Shown one piece after another: positions 9,401 to 19,553 of a stretch of DNA of 64,000 bases (the first letter of the stretch is position 1; each line of letters starts with the position of its first letter). The notes under the pieces are model-generated. The model made no database searches. It was not told where the DNA came from and saw only the letters and a list, made by a program, of their open reading frames with translations. Source of the DNA: Astragalus membranaceus (Eukaryota; Streptophyta; Magnoliopsida; Fabales; Fabaceae); NCBI GenBank assembly GCA_039519185.1, contig CM076849.1, positions 74,085,784 to 74,149,783 on the forward strand, in the 5' to 3' direction. The position numbers were made by a program, and so were the translations under genes.

Positions 9401-11995
9401 TCAAATCCCTATTTTGACATTTTGGGAGGGGTCTGAACCGAGCTGTATTTCGACGAACTTTCCATCAGGCTCTGGTCTTTTGATTTTTCGTTTGAGCTCT
9501 TTGGTTAGCTCGTCGACATCTTTTTCATTTTCGACTTTCGGATCGCAGCCGGTTTCTATGTTAGTGGCGGTGTTAACTTCAGTCGATCTACCTTTTGGTA
9601 GTTTGGGAGTCGACATCTCTTCCGAAGGGGGAACCCCTTCATGCACCGAAGCTTTTCGTTCGTTTTTCGTCCATAGGAAAAAACACCTGGAAGCCGACTC
9701 TAAGTCAGAGTTCAGAGTGATAACTCTCTTGCAGAGAGAGTGGAACTTCATCTTTAAGTGTGTGGTGGATGTAACCGCCCCGAGCCTGCCGAGGGTCGGT
9801 CTTCCTATAATACCGTTGTATATGGACTCACAAGGTAAGACGAGGAATTTGGTCTTGACTGTTCGAATCATTGGTTCGGTTCCGTAGGTAACCATTAGCT
9901 CCAGATGCCCGAGGGGTTTCGTTCGAGATCTGTTAAAGCCGGACAGAGCCGTTCCTCTATAAGGGGTGAGTTCTTCTTTGTCGATCCCCATTTTGTTCAG
10001 AAGATCGATAAAGAGGATGTCTGATGAGCTCCCCTGGTCGACCAAGATCCTACGTACCTCCTTATTGGCTATGATCGCCGATATTAAGAGAGGTACGTGT
10101 TTGTTAGCTTTTCCGTCAATAAGGTCGTTATCGCTAAAAGATAATGGAGGTCGATTGGTCTTGATCGGGGTTGTCGACGTTGAAGCCATGCATAACAGTT
10201 CCTTCCATTTTCTTTTCATTGATTTTCCTGATCCTTCATGATCGAATCCTCCAGTTATCATCATGATAATCGAACGTTTTTTATTCAGTTCTTCGTGGTC
10301 TGGGTCGATCACTTCTTTTCCTTTTGCTCTAGGATTTTCATTTCTTTCTCTTCCGACATTGTCAGATCGTTCTCCCTCCCTTTTGACATAAGAAGATAGT
10401 TTTCCTCGCTTTATCAAATCTTCAATGTCATCCTTCAGGGCGTTGCAATGGTTTGTGTCATGGCCATTGCTTCTGTGGTATCGGCAGTATTTGTTGGCCT
10501 TCTGTCCAGGTCGGATAGGTAAGGACCTGGGAGGTTTGACGTCCCTGAATTCGACGTTCCAACATTCCCCTAGTAACTGGGCGTTGGAGACGTTGAGTTC
10601 CGTATATACCTGGTGACGATTTTTCTTACCGATGTTCCACGAATTTTTACGAGGATCGATCTCGATGTGGCGTTTCGACGGTTCTGTATGTGACGATGTT
10701 TTGTCGACTTTGGAATTTTCTTCTTCATTAATAAAGCACTGGGATAGCTCGAGGAATTCTTGAAGGGTGTTAGGTTCCCAGGTGTTGATGTGCTTTCGGA
10801 ACGAGCTTCCAGGGAGCAGACCTTGGGCCATGAAGAAGATTCGGAAAGCGTCGTCTAACTGCCGAACCTGAAGAGCTTCGATGTTGAATCGCTCTATATA
10901 TTCTCTCAGGGGCTCATTTCCCTTTTGCACAATAGATGCTAAAACATTTTTGTTTTTGGGTTTGCTCTTGGAATGGGCAAAGTGCACCGAAAAGTGTTTC
11001 GCTAACTGGTCCCATGAGGAAATGGTATTCGATCTTAACGTCTGAAACCATTCGGAGGCCATTTTGTCCAGGGTTAACGGGAATATTCGGCATTTCATTT
11101 CCATGGGTACGTTTCGGTACTGCATGGTCGTGTCAAATTGGTCGAGATGCCTGTCCGGGTCGCCCGTTCCGTCGTAAGTCTTCAGTCCTCCAGGTGATTT
11201 TCCGAGATACCGTGGGACCCGAAAATTGTCGATTGATTTTGTGAACGGACCTTTTCGCCCAGGTTGATTCGCCCGTGACAGTGGTTGGTGTCTGTGATGA
11301 GGATCAAGATGTCCGTATCGTCGTGTTTGATTGTTTTGAATGTTGTCACGGCTTCTTGATCGTTTCCTTGACGAGGTCGAGCCTTCAAGATCGTCGAAAC
11401 GGCGAGCCAAAGGAGAACGGGAACCATTCCCTCGGTGGCGGCGTAGAGGAGAATGAGGATCATCAAGATCGTCATATTGTCGAGCTGATGGAGAACGAGA
11501 ATCATTCCCTTGGTGATGGCATGGGGAAGGATGAAGATCGTCGAGACCATTATATTGTCGAGCCGGAGGAGAACGGGAACCATTCCCTCGTTGACGGCGT
11601 GCAGGAGAACGATGATTGAGCTTTCTCCTAGGGGGTGATCGATGAAAGAGTCTTCTTCGAGTTGGGTGTTGTTCCTCCAGGGAGCCCTGCCCGGACGATT
11701 GCTGGTCGAGGTTAGCGAAACGGTTGCTTCTTTCTTCATTTACGGCTTCTTGCCGAGCCAATAGCTGAACGAGCTGTTGAGCCGCGTCCGTCAAAGCCGG
11801 AAGTAATTGAGGAGGAGGTTGTAGGCTCGCTTCATCTGCGCCCGAATGTGCTCGGGATGGTCCCGTGTTGGGGTATCGGCTTCGTGTTTGCGACGAATTT
11901 GTGAGTTCCTGGACGTGGCCTTCAGGGGTTTGCTGAGGGCCGAGCTCAGGTTCGGCCATGAGACTAGTCGGTATTGAACGGTGCGTTGGTGCCAT
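9401..11995 (-). CDS. Element A gag-protease
   Basis: ATG at 11,995; an in-frame TTG just upstream is not needed. The N-terminal third is an Arg/Ser/Pro-rich segment. The retrotransposon gag (capsid) domain lies roughly at residues 265-430 (includes FPLTLDKMASEWFQTLR). A His/Cys knuckle-like motif, CRYHRSNGHDTNHC, follows near 510. The retropepsin has active-site VDQGSSSDILF near residue 650 and flap-end GRPTLG about 100 residues later. The TGA at 9,401-9,403 comes from the inserted solo LTR; without it the frame would run into pol. Product: structural Gag plus aspartic protease. About 864 residues, no internal break. Confidence 0.9.
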   Translation of the reverse strand: MAPTHRSIPTSLMAEPELGPQQTPEGHVQELTNSSQTRSRYPNTGPSRAHSGADEASLQPPPQLLPALTDAAQQLVQLLARQEAVNEERSNRFANLDQQSSGQGSLEEQHPTRRRLFHRSPPRRKLNHRSPARRQRGNGSRSPPARQYNGLDDLHPSPCHHQGNDSRSPSARQYDDLDDPHSPLRRHRGNGSRSPLARRFDDLEGSTSSRKRSRSRDNIQNNQTRRYGHLDPHHRHQPLSRANQPGRKGPFTKSIDNFRVPRYLGKSPGGLKTYDGTGDPDRHLDQFDTTMQYRNVPMEMKCRIFPLTLDKMASEWFQTLRSNTISSWDQLAKHFSVHFAHSKSKPKNKNVLASIVQKGNEPLREYIERFNIEALQVRQLDDAFRIFFMAQGLLPGSSFRKHINTWEPNTLQEFLELSQCFINEEENSKVDKTSSHTEPSKRHIEIDPRKNSWNIGKKNRHQVYTELNVSNAQLLGECWNVEFRDVKPPRSLPIRPGQKANKYCRYHRSNGHDTNHCNALKDDIEDLIKRGKLSSYVKREGERSDNVGRERNENPRAKGKEVIDPDHEELNKKRSIIMMITGGFDHEGSGKSMKRKWKELLCMASTSTTPIKTNRPPLSFSDNDLIDGKANKHVPLLISAIIANKEVRRILVDQGSSSDILFIDLLNKMGIDKEELTPYRGTALSGFNRSRTKPLGHLELMVTYGTEPMIRTVKTKFLVLPCESIYNGIIGRPTLGRLGAVTSTTHLKMKFHSLCKRVITLNSDLESASRCFFLWTKNERKASVHEGVPPSEEMSTPKLPKGRSTEVNTATNIETGCDPKVENEKDVDELTKELKRKIKRPEPDGKFVEIQLGSDPSQNVKIGI

Positions 11996-12036
11996 TAATA
12001 AGATCAAGGAGATGGTGAGAAAAATAGGGTATTGAT

Positions 12037-12055
12037 CCTCCCACTGTGGTCGCCA
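12037..12055 (-). other. Primer binding site of element A
   Basis: One base inside the 5' LTR the minus strand reads TGGCGACCACAGTGGGAGG, starting with the TGG expected for pairing to a tRNA 3' end. Element D has the identical 19 bases (63,765-63,783). The tRNA was not identified. Confidence 0.75.
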
Positions 12056-12056
12056 A

Positions 12057-12520
12057 TGTTCTGTACTGTGCTTTCGACCTTGGTGATCGGTTTTATGCAG
12101 TTAGTAGGTGTTTTATCCTTGATTCTGTTTTAATGTCCAGGTCTTGAGATGTTCGATGTTTGTCGATCTTGAGGTGTCCGAGGTTGACGATCTTGAGGTG
12201 TCCGAGGTTGTCGATCTTGAGGTGTCCGAGGTTGTCGATCTTGAGGTGTCCGATGTTGTTCCTGCAAAAACACTCCGACGCTCAAGTCAGTATTTGAGTT
12301 AATGAGTATTGTGTTGGAAAAAGTCTTACCATTAATGAGCTTTGAATGCTGTATTTATAGATTTGGAGTAGTGTTTGCTATGGTCGATTTGGGCTGTCCG
12401 ATCTTGCAGAGTGATCTTGGCCATTGATGATTGGACCCTGTTTCCATGTAAATGGGCCTTGTGATACTTGGGCCTTGCAGGAGGAGGTGTGAATAGCATT
12501 TCTTTCTATTTACCATAACA
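12057..12520 (-). repeat. 5' LTR of element A
   Basis: 464 bp, TGTTCTG..CATAACA. A minus-strand TATA box (TATAAATA, near 12,352-12,359) places U3 on the right. The four 24-bp repeats (about 12,160-12,256) fall in the transcribed leader. Followed by TSD AAAAG. Confidence 0.95.
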
Positions 12521-12525
12521 AAAAG

Positions 12526-12959
12526 TATACATTGTGCTTAGAATATACTTCTTTCAATAAAATGTTATTTCAGCACTGTTTGGCATACTATTTTTAACAC
12601 TTTTTGTTATTTATGGGAGTTTATGTAGTTCTCTGATGACTTGGGAATGAGAATGAAATAAATTAGTGGGTTCCAAATGTGATATAAATAAATATTCCAC
12701 TTGTGTTGTTGGATGTATTGCGTGTTTTGTTTTTGCGTTGAGTTTGGTTTAAAGATGCATCCAAATTCCAATACAAAGCTACAACTAGTTAGTTTCTCTT
12801 TCACTGGATGCACTTGTGCTATTTTTTATTCTTTGAATAACGAATTTGAAACCCATTCTTGAATTTATTTTAAAAATAATTTAAATTTTCATTTTCAATT
12901 ACAATAATCATGTTTACACAAACTTGGATAGTAGATTGAAAAAAACTTTTAAAGGGTGT
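12526..12959. other. Flanking sequence, nothing recognised
   Basis: AT-rich sequence between element A and the CACTA remnant. It is probably more of the decayed element into which A inserted, but no motif supports this. Confidence 0.3.
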
Positions 12960-14876
12960 TAAGAGAATGAATTTGCTCTGAGTGCCTGGATCCAAGAAGA
13001 AGTCTACCAAGTGGTTGAAGATATCGAAGTTGTATTCGGCAAAATGAAGAAGTCCTATGAGAAAAAGTAAGTGTATTTGTCAAGTCTTGATGTCATGCAT
13101 GTCAAGAAAAACGTTTGTGATAGTGTTATCGAGACTCTTCTCAACATACACTGCAAAACGAAGGATGGCACAAGTCTCATTTAGATTTGCATGAAATGGA
13201 CATAAGAGAACAGTTACATCCAGATGCAAGACCTAGAGGCACATATTTGCTGGCAACATATCATACATTACCGAAAAAGAGAAAAGGAACTTCTACGAGT
13301 GTCTACAGGAAATCAAAGTGCCGCGTGATTACTCTTCCAATGTAAAGAGTCTTGTCTTGATGAAATATCTCAAATTAGTTGACTTAAAGTCTCATGACTA
13401 TCATGTATTGTTGCAGTAACCTATACTAGTGGCTATTTGTGGCATCCTACCGAAAGATGCTCGACATGCCATAACTAGGTTGTGTTTATTCTTCAATAAT
13501 ATATGTGCTAAAGTTATTGACCCTTAGAAGTTGTAGTTGCAAAATGAAGCTGATATTATCGTGTGTCAGTTGGAGATATTTTTTCCTCCCTCATTCTTTG
13601 ACAATATGGTTCATGTACTAGTTCATCTAGTGAGGGAGATTGGCCCCGTTTATTTACATTGGATGTACCTAGTCGAGAGATACATTAAGATCTTGAAAGG
13701 GTATATGAAGAATCTAGCTCATCTAGAGGAATCCATTGTCGAAAGTTACGTCATAGAAGAAGCTATAGAGTTTTGTTCAGACTACCTGGAAAAGGCCAAA
13801 CCTATAGGGTTACCTAAGTTTAATTATGAAGGGAGTTGTGAAGGTAAAGGTACACAAGGTCTAATTGTTAAGAGCATGGGTCAAGCGGAAGTGCTTCAAG
13901 CACATTTGTATATTTTGAATAACGTCGAGGAGGTATTACCTGACTTGTCTTCTCACCAAGAGATAGTAAAGGCTAAACATCCTTGAATGAGCAAAAAATG
14001 AGTATTGAACGAGCATAACACCACGTTCGTTCATAGAGTGGTTTAAAGTAGAGATTACAAAATATGATAGTGCATCAAATACTTTGAAAAGGCTAGCACG
14101 TGACCCTAGCTTTAGCATCTTATGTTGGAGCGAATACGACATAAATAAATCTTCCTATTATACAATGTCTCAAAACAACAAGGTTCTGGTTATGACTTCT
14201 GCAATGCACTAGCTCTAGTTCAAAGGATAAAATCTCGTACTGGCATCCATTGCTTACTTTGGTGTCATTGAAGAGATTTGGGAGCTTAATTATCGTATAT
14301 TGAAAGTGCCTATTTTTAAAATATAAGTGGGCAAACGGTAACAATGATCTACGTACTGATGAATTGGAATTTACATTGGTGGACCTTGACAATGTAGGTT
14401 GTAAAGACGAGCCTATAAACATGGCTAATTAGGCAAAATAAGTTTTCTATGTCACTAATCCTTCTAACAAAAAGTGGCCAGTGGTTATACAACGAAAGAC
14501 ATGCAGTAATGAAAATGAAGATTCAAGTCTTGCAATTTCGGAGACATCTTCTTTCTCAACATGAATCCTTACAGGTTGACGCAATGAAGTTGACGACGTA
14601 CATTCGACTCGTACTGATCTTAATGAACAAAATTTACAAGTACTGATTTTATGCGAAGGGGCTTTGTTTAATCCGTGAACAAAATTTACAGGTACTTGTT
14701 TGTTTGTTTGTTTATCTCTTCAGTAACACTTTTATCCTTTGTTTAATACTTGTTTGTTTTCTTATTTATTTTGATCAATCTTTATTTTAACTTGAATGTT
14801 TTATTTGACTCGTGTTTGTTTTATTGTTGTTGAAACATGTATCATATGGGCTGATCCAAAAAGCCTCCTCCTCCTG
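12960..14876 (+). pseudogene. Decayed CACTA (En/Spm) TNP2-type transposase
   Basis: Several frames on the plus strand carry pieces of the plant CACTA transposase in the right order. LDVMHVKKNVCDSVIETLL lies at about 13,088-13,145. EIKVPRDYSSNVKSLVLMK lies at about 13,308-13,365. The longest open piece, 13,537-13,986, matches the DUF4218 region (QLEIFFPPSFFDNMVHVLV, a YLVERYIKILKGYMKN-like stretch, and LQAHLYILNNVEEVLPDL). Further on (about 14,120-14,480) are DUF4216-like pieces (IAYFGVIEEIWELNY, VFYVTNPSNKKWPVV). Stops and frameshifts separate these pieces, so it is dead. Element ends were not found. The hAT-like element interrupts its 3' part and the continuation is probably at 24,393-24,600. 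Confidence 0.8.
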
Positions 14877-16630
14877 CCAAGAGGTACGCCTGTTCATGGT
14901 TCAGTTCACAAGGAGAACTGCACTAAACTAAACCAAACAGTTTAAACAGTTTGATCGAACCAAACTGAACAGTGTTAGTAGTTCGACGAACTGAACTGAA
15001 TTGTCTTAATAGTTCAGTTCAACAGTTCGAGTTCAAACTGAGCTATTTAAATTCTAAACTATTTTTTTTGAACTGTTGAACCCGAACTGTTACGCCTGAA
15101 CTGTCCGAACTGTTTTCCAAACTAGCCCAAACAATTTCTTTTTAAAATAATAATAATCTTTTCCACTTTATAATGAACTTTTTATAACTGTTTTATTATC
15201 CATACTTTTGGTATCCGAACCAAACTATTAACTGAACTTTTTATATTAGTTTTGTTTTGACAATTTTTTTTACAATAATGAAAGGTCTGTAGTATAGCAA
15301 TACAGAATACTGAGAATAGATTTTTTTTACAACACAATAGATTTATTTAGGGATAAAATGTGATTATTGTAAGTATGAAAATACAAATGATGTGACAAAA
15401 AGGTAAAAGGCTGCCTAGGACAGAGTAATGATGAAAGGGCTACAGAGGAAAGATCTCTCTAAACTAAAACTACAATAAAATATCAACATTATCATTTTAG
15501 TGTGAAATGTAATAATTCAATCTAGTCAAAATCTGTTAAGTGTTTTAGTTAATTGAGTATTATATTGTTTTAGTTGTTAAGAAAACTGTTAACTAATATG
15601 GGTAAAAAATGGTTGTTAGTTGTAACCATAGTTAGGTGATATAAGTCAACTATTATAAGTAACATTCTTTATACAAACTTATACATAGTGAAATAAAAAA
15701 TTTTCTCTCCCTTTCGACTCTCTTCTCCCTTCGACCTCCTCCTCTCCCTTTGGCCTCTCTTTCCCTCTTGTGTATATTCACTGTTGTAACACCCCCGGTA
15801 TTTTTATATAGTAAAAATACTCAAGTGTACCATTCCTAAAACATCAGAGATATATTTCCTGTTTAAATACTGAACACCACTATAAAATTTTCACTGAATA
15901 ACAACAGAACAGTCTTAAACATAAATAAGACCATAAACCATCAGTGAAATACAGTGTTCAATATCGCACAAGAAAGCGGAAATAAATACATAACTTTACA
16001 ACAGTTAAAGTCCTAATGTCGTGATATATAACTAACAAGGGAAAACATAACTTAGGCATAAAAGCTAAGTCTTCAGCAACCATCCGAGTACCACCTACTC
16101 GTGCCTCTTGGATCTCCACTTTCCCTGTTTATCTGTAAAACCACAACATATAAACAATGAGATACAATCTCAGTGAGTTCTACCGAGACCCCTAACTACG
16201 CTCTCGGTTCATTTATGAATTCTCATACATTCGTAGTTTACTTTATAATTTACATTCTTTTAGTTTAGCACGACACCGACCCCAACTTTGGTAATCCCGG
16301 TGACTCGTACTAGTCAACATAGTATGATACCAGCCCCAGCTTTGGTAATCCCGGTAACCATACTATTGATATCTTTAGAATGACACCGACCCCAGCTTTG
16401 GTAATCCCGGTGACCATTCTTTCTAACTTTAACACGGTACCGGCCCCAGCTTTGGTAATCCCGGTGAACTGTTTTATAACTGTGACATAACACCGACCCC
16501 AGCTTTGGTAATCCCGGTGAACCCCCTTACCAATAGTACTTTCCCTAATGGCATACGGGCCTAGGGTAAGGGATCATGACTTCCCCGCCTAGTATGTCAA
16601 CCTCATGGGTCGTCACCCAAACTCGATCTA

Positions 16631-16720
<90 letters not shown>
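16631..16720. repeat. (AT)n microsatellite in element B 3' LTR
   Basis: About 90 bp of uninterrupted AT dinucleotides; the matching run in the 5' LTR (22,365-22,424) is about 60 bp. The Tyr/Ile-repeat open frame across it is an artefact. Confidence 0.97.
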
Positions 16721-16722
<2 letters not shown>

Positions 16723-17072
16723 ACCCGCATTTGGGCTAACTCCTATATTTGATATAATTTATATATCGTGAATCATAGACCGTTTTAGATGATTTAAATA
16801 ATAATCATCCCGCGTCAATTATACCATACCACGTAGGACTCATAGTTCGTTGTATTATTAATAAAACATATCCGCACACGTGTACTATTGTTCGGCTTTT
16901 CGAAACAATTTCAACTTCGAAAACAGTTCATTTTACCTTAAAAATAGAATATTCAGTTAGGCCTCTGAATAAGCTTTGAAACGCATCTTAGAAAACCTCA
17001 ATCGGGTTCCCGGATCAAAAGTTATTGCGAAAACAAAATCAGTGAAAAACTGTTGAAAATCTGCAAAGCGTC

Positions 17073-17176
17073 GCGACGCGAACTGCTTCCGTCGCGACGC
17101 GAAAAGTGACAGAAACTTTTTGCGTAACAAAACTGGGCCAGGTCGCGACGCGAAGGGGACGGGTCGCGACGCGACC
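17073..17176. repeat. Four GTCGCGACGCGA motifs in element B LTR
   Basis: Two pairs about 65 bp apart. The core TCGCGA is a perfect palindrome and is very CpG-rich in an AT-rich LTR. The same block is at about 22,775-22,878 in the other LTR, where the last copy has CGCG changed to CGTG. Confidence 0.85.
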
Positions 17177-18183
17177 ATCTGCAGAAAAGTGCAGGTTTTC
17201 CGTTTTCTTGCGAAATTCGCTATTCCATTCAATTCTGATTCTTGTTCCGATTGAAAACAGTTTTGACACCCATAAAAACAGTCTCAATCAAAGTCACACA
17301 ATCAATCAAATCAATCAAAAACTCATTTTAAACGAATTGTATCAAAACGCGACATATTTTCAAATAACGGTTTTTAATTCGAAATCTTTCGAAATCAAAT
17401 CACCAAAAATTCTGTTTCAACACGACATAACTCGAGACTCGCTCCGATCGATTCCTAACCCGAAACAGACAATATCAAGTAATATTCCAGACCAGCGAAA
17501 GCGGTAAAACGATCAATTAATTAATTCGAAAACAAAAATCCTAAACGTGAGTAAAACTCACCCTTGAAGCGTGAACCACGATCGAGCCGAATTCACCGAG
17601 TAACCACACGAACATTCCCCGCATAACTTTCCGTTCCGACGACGCTCAAATCCGCTTCCAAAACTTTCCGCTCGATCACGAAACCTCTTTTTGACCGAAA
17701 TGCCGAATTCCTCGAAATCCTCCATGGACACTATTCATCATCTTCAACCCCAAAATTACTATTCATCCATAAACCCAATTTTTGAACCCTAACCTTTAAT
17801 TCTTCAAAAACTCCAAATCGGACTTCGATATTTGCGCAATCCACCTTGAGCTCGCTCCCAAACACCATCCAAAGCTTTCCTTTGAGCTTGAACAACAAAA
17901 ACCTCTAGTTCCTCTTAAATTCGAAAATGGTGGATTTGAGGAGAGTGAGTTGATGATGAAGATTTTGGTACCAAAACGAAGAGGAAGTAACGCTGAGCAT
18001 TTTTCGTGTTGGAAGGAAGTCGTTTCGGTGAGCCTAAACCCTTCCTTTTTCCTCTTCTTCCTCCTCACCCATTCTTTCTTCTTTCTCTTTTCTCTCCTTT
18101 TCTCTCTTCTGTAACTCTCTCGCATTCACTCTTTCTTTTTCTTTCTTAATTCTTTTTCTTTCCTTTTTAACACACACACACGT

Positions 18184-18243
<60 letters not shown>

Positions 18244-18456
18244 TTAATATATAGTTGGTAACGTGGTCCAATCACCATATTGATCAAAATCTTTTATTTC
18301 GATTCCAAAACTTCCTTGACCCGTATTATTCGGTTAACGATCCGATGACAACCAATAAATAATTTTAGCACTCAATAAATTTACCAGTTAAGTACTAAAT
18401 TAGTTTAATTGGGTTAACATCCAAATAATTCTACTAATTATTTTGAGGATGTTACA

Positions 18457-18470
18457 TTCTCCCCAACTTG
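18457..18470 (-). other. Polypurine tract of element B
   Basis: Minus strand reads AAGTTGGGGAGAA immediately before the 3' LTR start TGTAACATCC. Confidence 0.7.
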
Positions 18471-19553
18471 AAAGAATTTTGTCCTCAAAATTTCGTTAAG
18501 TCTTTCATCCGACTAACCGAGATTCGACATTCTCAGAAAGGTCTTAAGTTGCTGGAACACAATCTTGAATTAACGAAATGAGTGTAGAAAATCTTCCCAA
18601 GTTGGCACATCAATCTTCGAGTATGATCCACTACTACCTTGATACGAACTCTTTGGTTACGAATCCACACGAGGAACTCATCATTTGCCTACATAGGCTC
18701 GGCACCGCGTTTGAAAACACTCCCAAAGCTTCATTCCAATTATCCTCGTTTACTCCCCAACTTTGATTAATCTAAATCAAAGGGTTTAATACAAGACATT
18801 TGATAGAAATATATGTTGAAAATGAGATCCACAAACTGGTACTCCTCGGTAGAGGTAAAAACAAACACGATTTCCTCGAAGGGTGTAAACACTTTCTCCA
18901 CAAATCTTCTACGATCCATAACAGTTCTCGTACACACCGACAATGTGACGGAAAAGTCACTTGTGAAACTTCTTGACTCGCCCCCAAGATTTCGAGATAA
19001 CACTTCTCGAAAGAAGATGGAATGAGGATTTACCAGAAACGTTTATCTTAAACGTAGAAATAGACCACGGGGACATCAAATAAATTGAACGTAATGAAAA
19101 TCACCTCAGTTGTTCTCCAAACAACTATCAAACAGAACTCAGAGCTCCTTTTCTTATATTGCAACTTCTTCACGAGGCTTTCACCAACGACGTACCCGAT
19201 TCCTTTCCGAATTAGTCAATAGCATTGAGAGCTTCCCCTCAACCTAAGTAATCCTTCTAGGATTTTCCTAAATCAGATTTCATTAGCCTCTAGATTCGTT
19301 CCCAAAATTAACTTTAGCATGCGGGTTTTCACAAAAATGATTTTTCAAAACTACCATACCGCACGCCAAACTTCACTTTGGAAAGTTCAGTCCCTTGCAG
19401 CAGATCCATCAATTAGTCCTTTGGTGCTTATTCGCAATGTGTAAAACAGTCAACCGTCAACTCATTTTCATATTCGAATTCACGTTTGACTTGTCAAACG
19501 GAATCACATAATACTATCTCCTTGTTAACCTTCACAAAGGAGAGGTTAACAAA

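Larger units (their letters stand above)
7799..9403 (-). mobile_element. Solo LTR of another retrotransposon inserted between protease and RT of element A
   Basis: 1,605 bp with inverted ends TGATA..TATCA and no long open frame. On the minus strand a TATAAATA box (8,633-8,640) separates a U3-like part (8,641-9,403) from a transcribed-leader-like part, as in an LTR running on the minus strand. The coding frame of element A resumes exactly on both sides, which proves a secondary insertion. No 5-bp target duplication is seen (flanks TTGAT and AATCC); at most three bases are duplicated. Internal tandem repeats are listed separately. The family was not identified. Confidence 0.7.
138..12520 (-). 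mobile_element. Element A: complete Tat-lineage Ty3/gypsy LTR retrotransposon
   Basis: Two 464-bp direct repeats with TG..CA ends (138-601 and 12,057-12,520) bound the element. The 5-bp duplication AAAAG lies at 133-137 and 12,521-12,525. Coding order on the minus strand is gag, protease, RT, RNase H, a second RNase H, integrase, so the right LTR is the 5' LTR. Two consecutive RNase H domains plus an antisense extra gene are hallmarks of the Tat lineage (Retand/Ogre/Grande relatives). About six substitutions separate the LTRs (roughly 1.3%), so insertion is fairly recent. Total length is 12.4 kb, of which 1.6 kb is a later solo-LTR insertion. Confidence 0.95.
15785..18456 (-). repeat. 3' LTR of element B
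   Basis: Starts TGTAACACCCCCGG, ends GAGGATGTTACA. Holds five copies of a ~55-bp unit with core CCCCAGCTTTGGTAATCCCG (16,266-16,520), an (AT)n run of about 90 bp at 16,631-16,720, four GTCGCGACGCGA motifs (17,073-17,176) and a second (TA)n run near 18,196-18,239. Confidence 0.95.

Noticed and set aside
16545..16730. Open frame with long Tyr-Ile repeat on the minus strand
   Set aside because: Translation of an (AT)n microsatellite inside an LTR.
17796..18125. 109-residue Lys/Arg-rich frame duplicated at 23,500-23,829
   Set aside because: Inside element B LTR; a purine-rich tract, no domain recognised.
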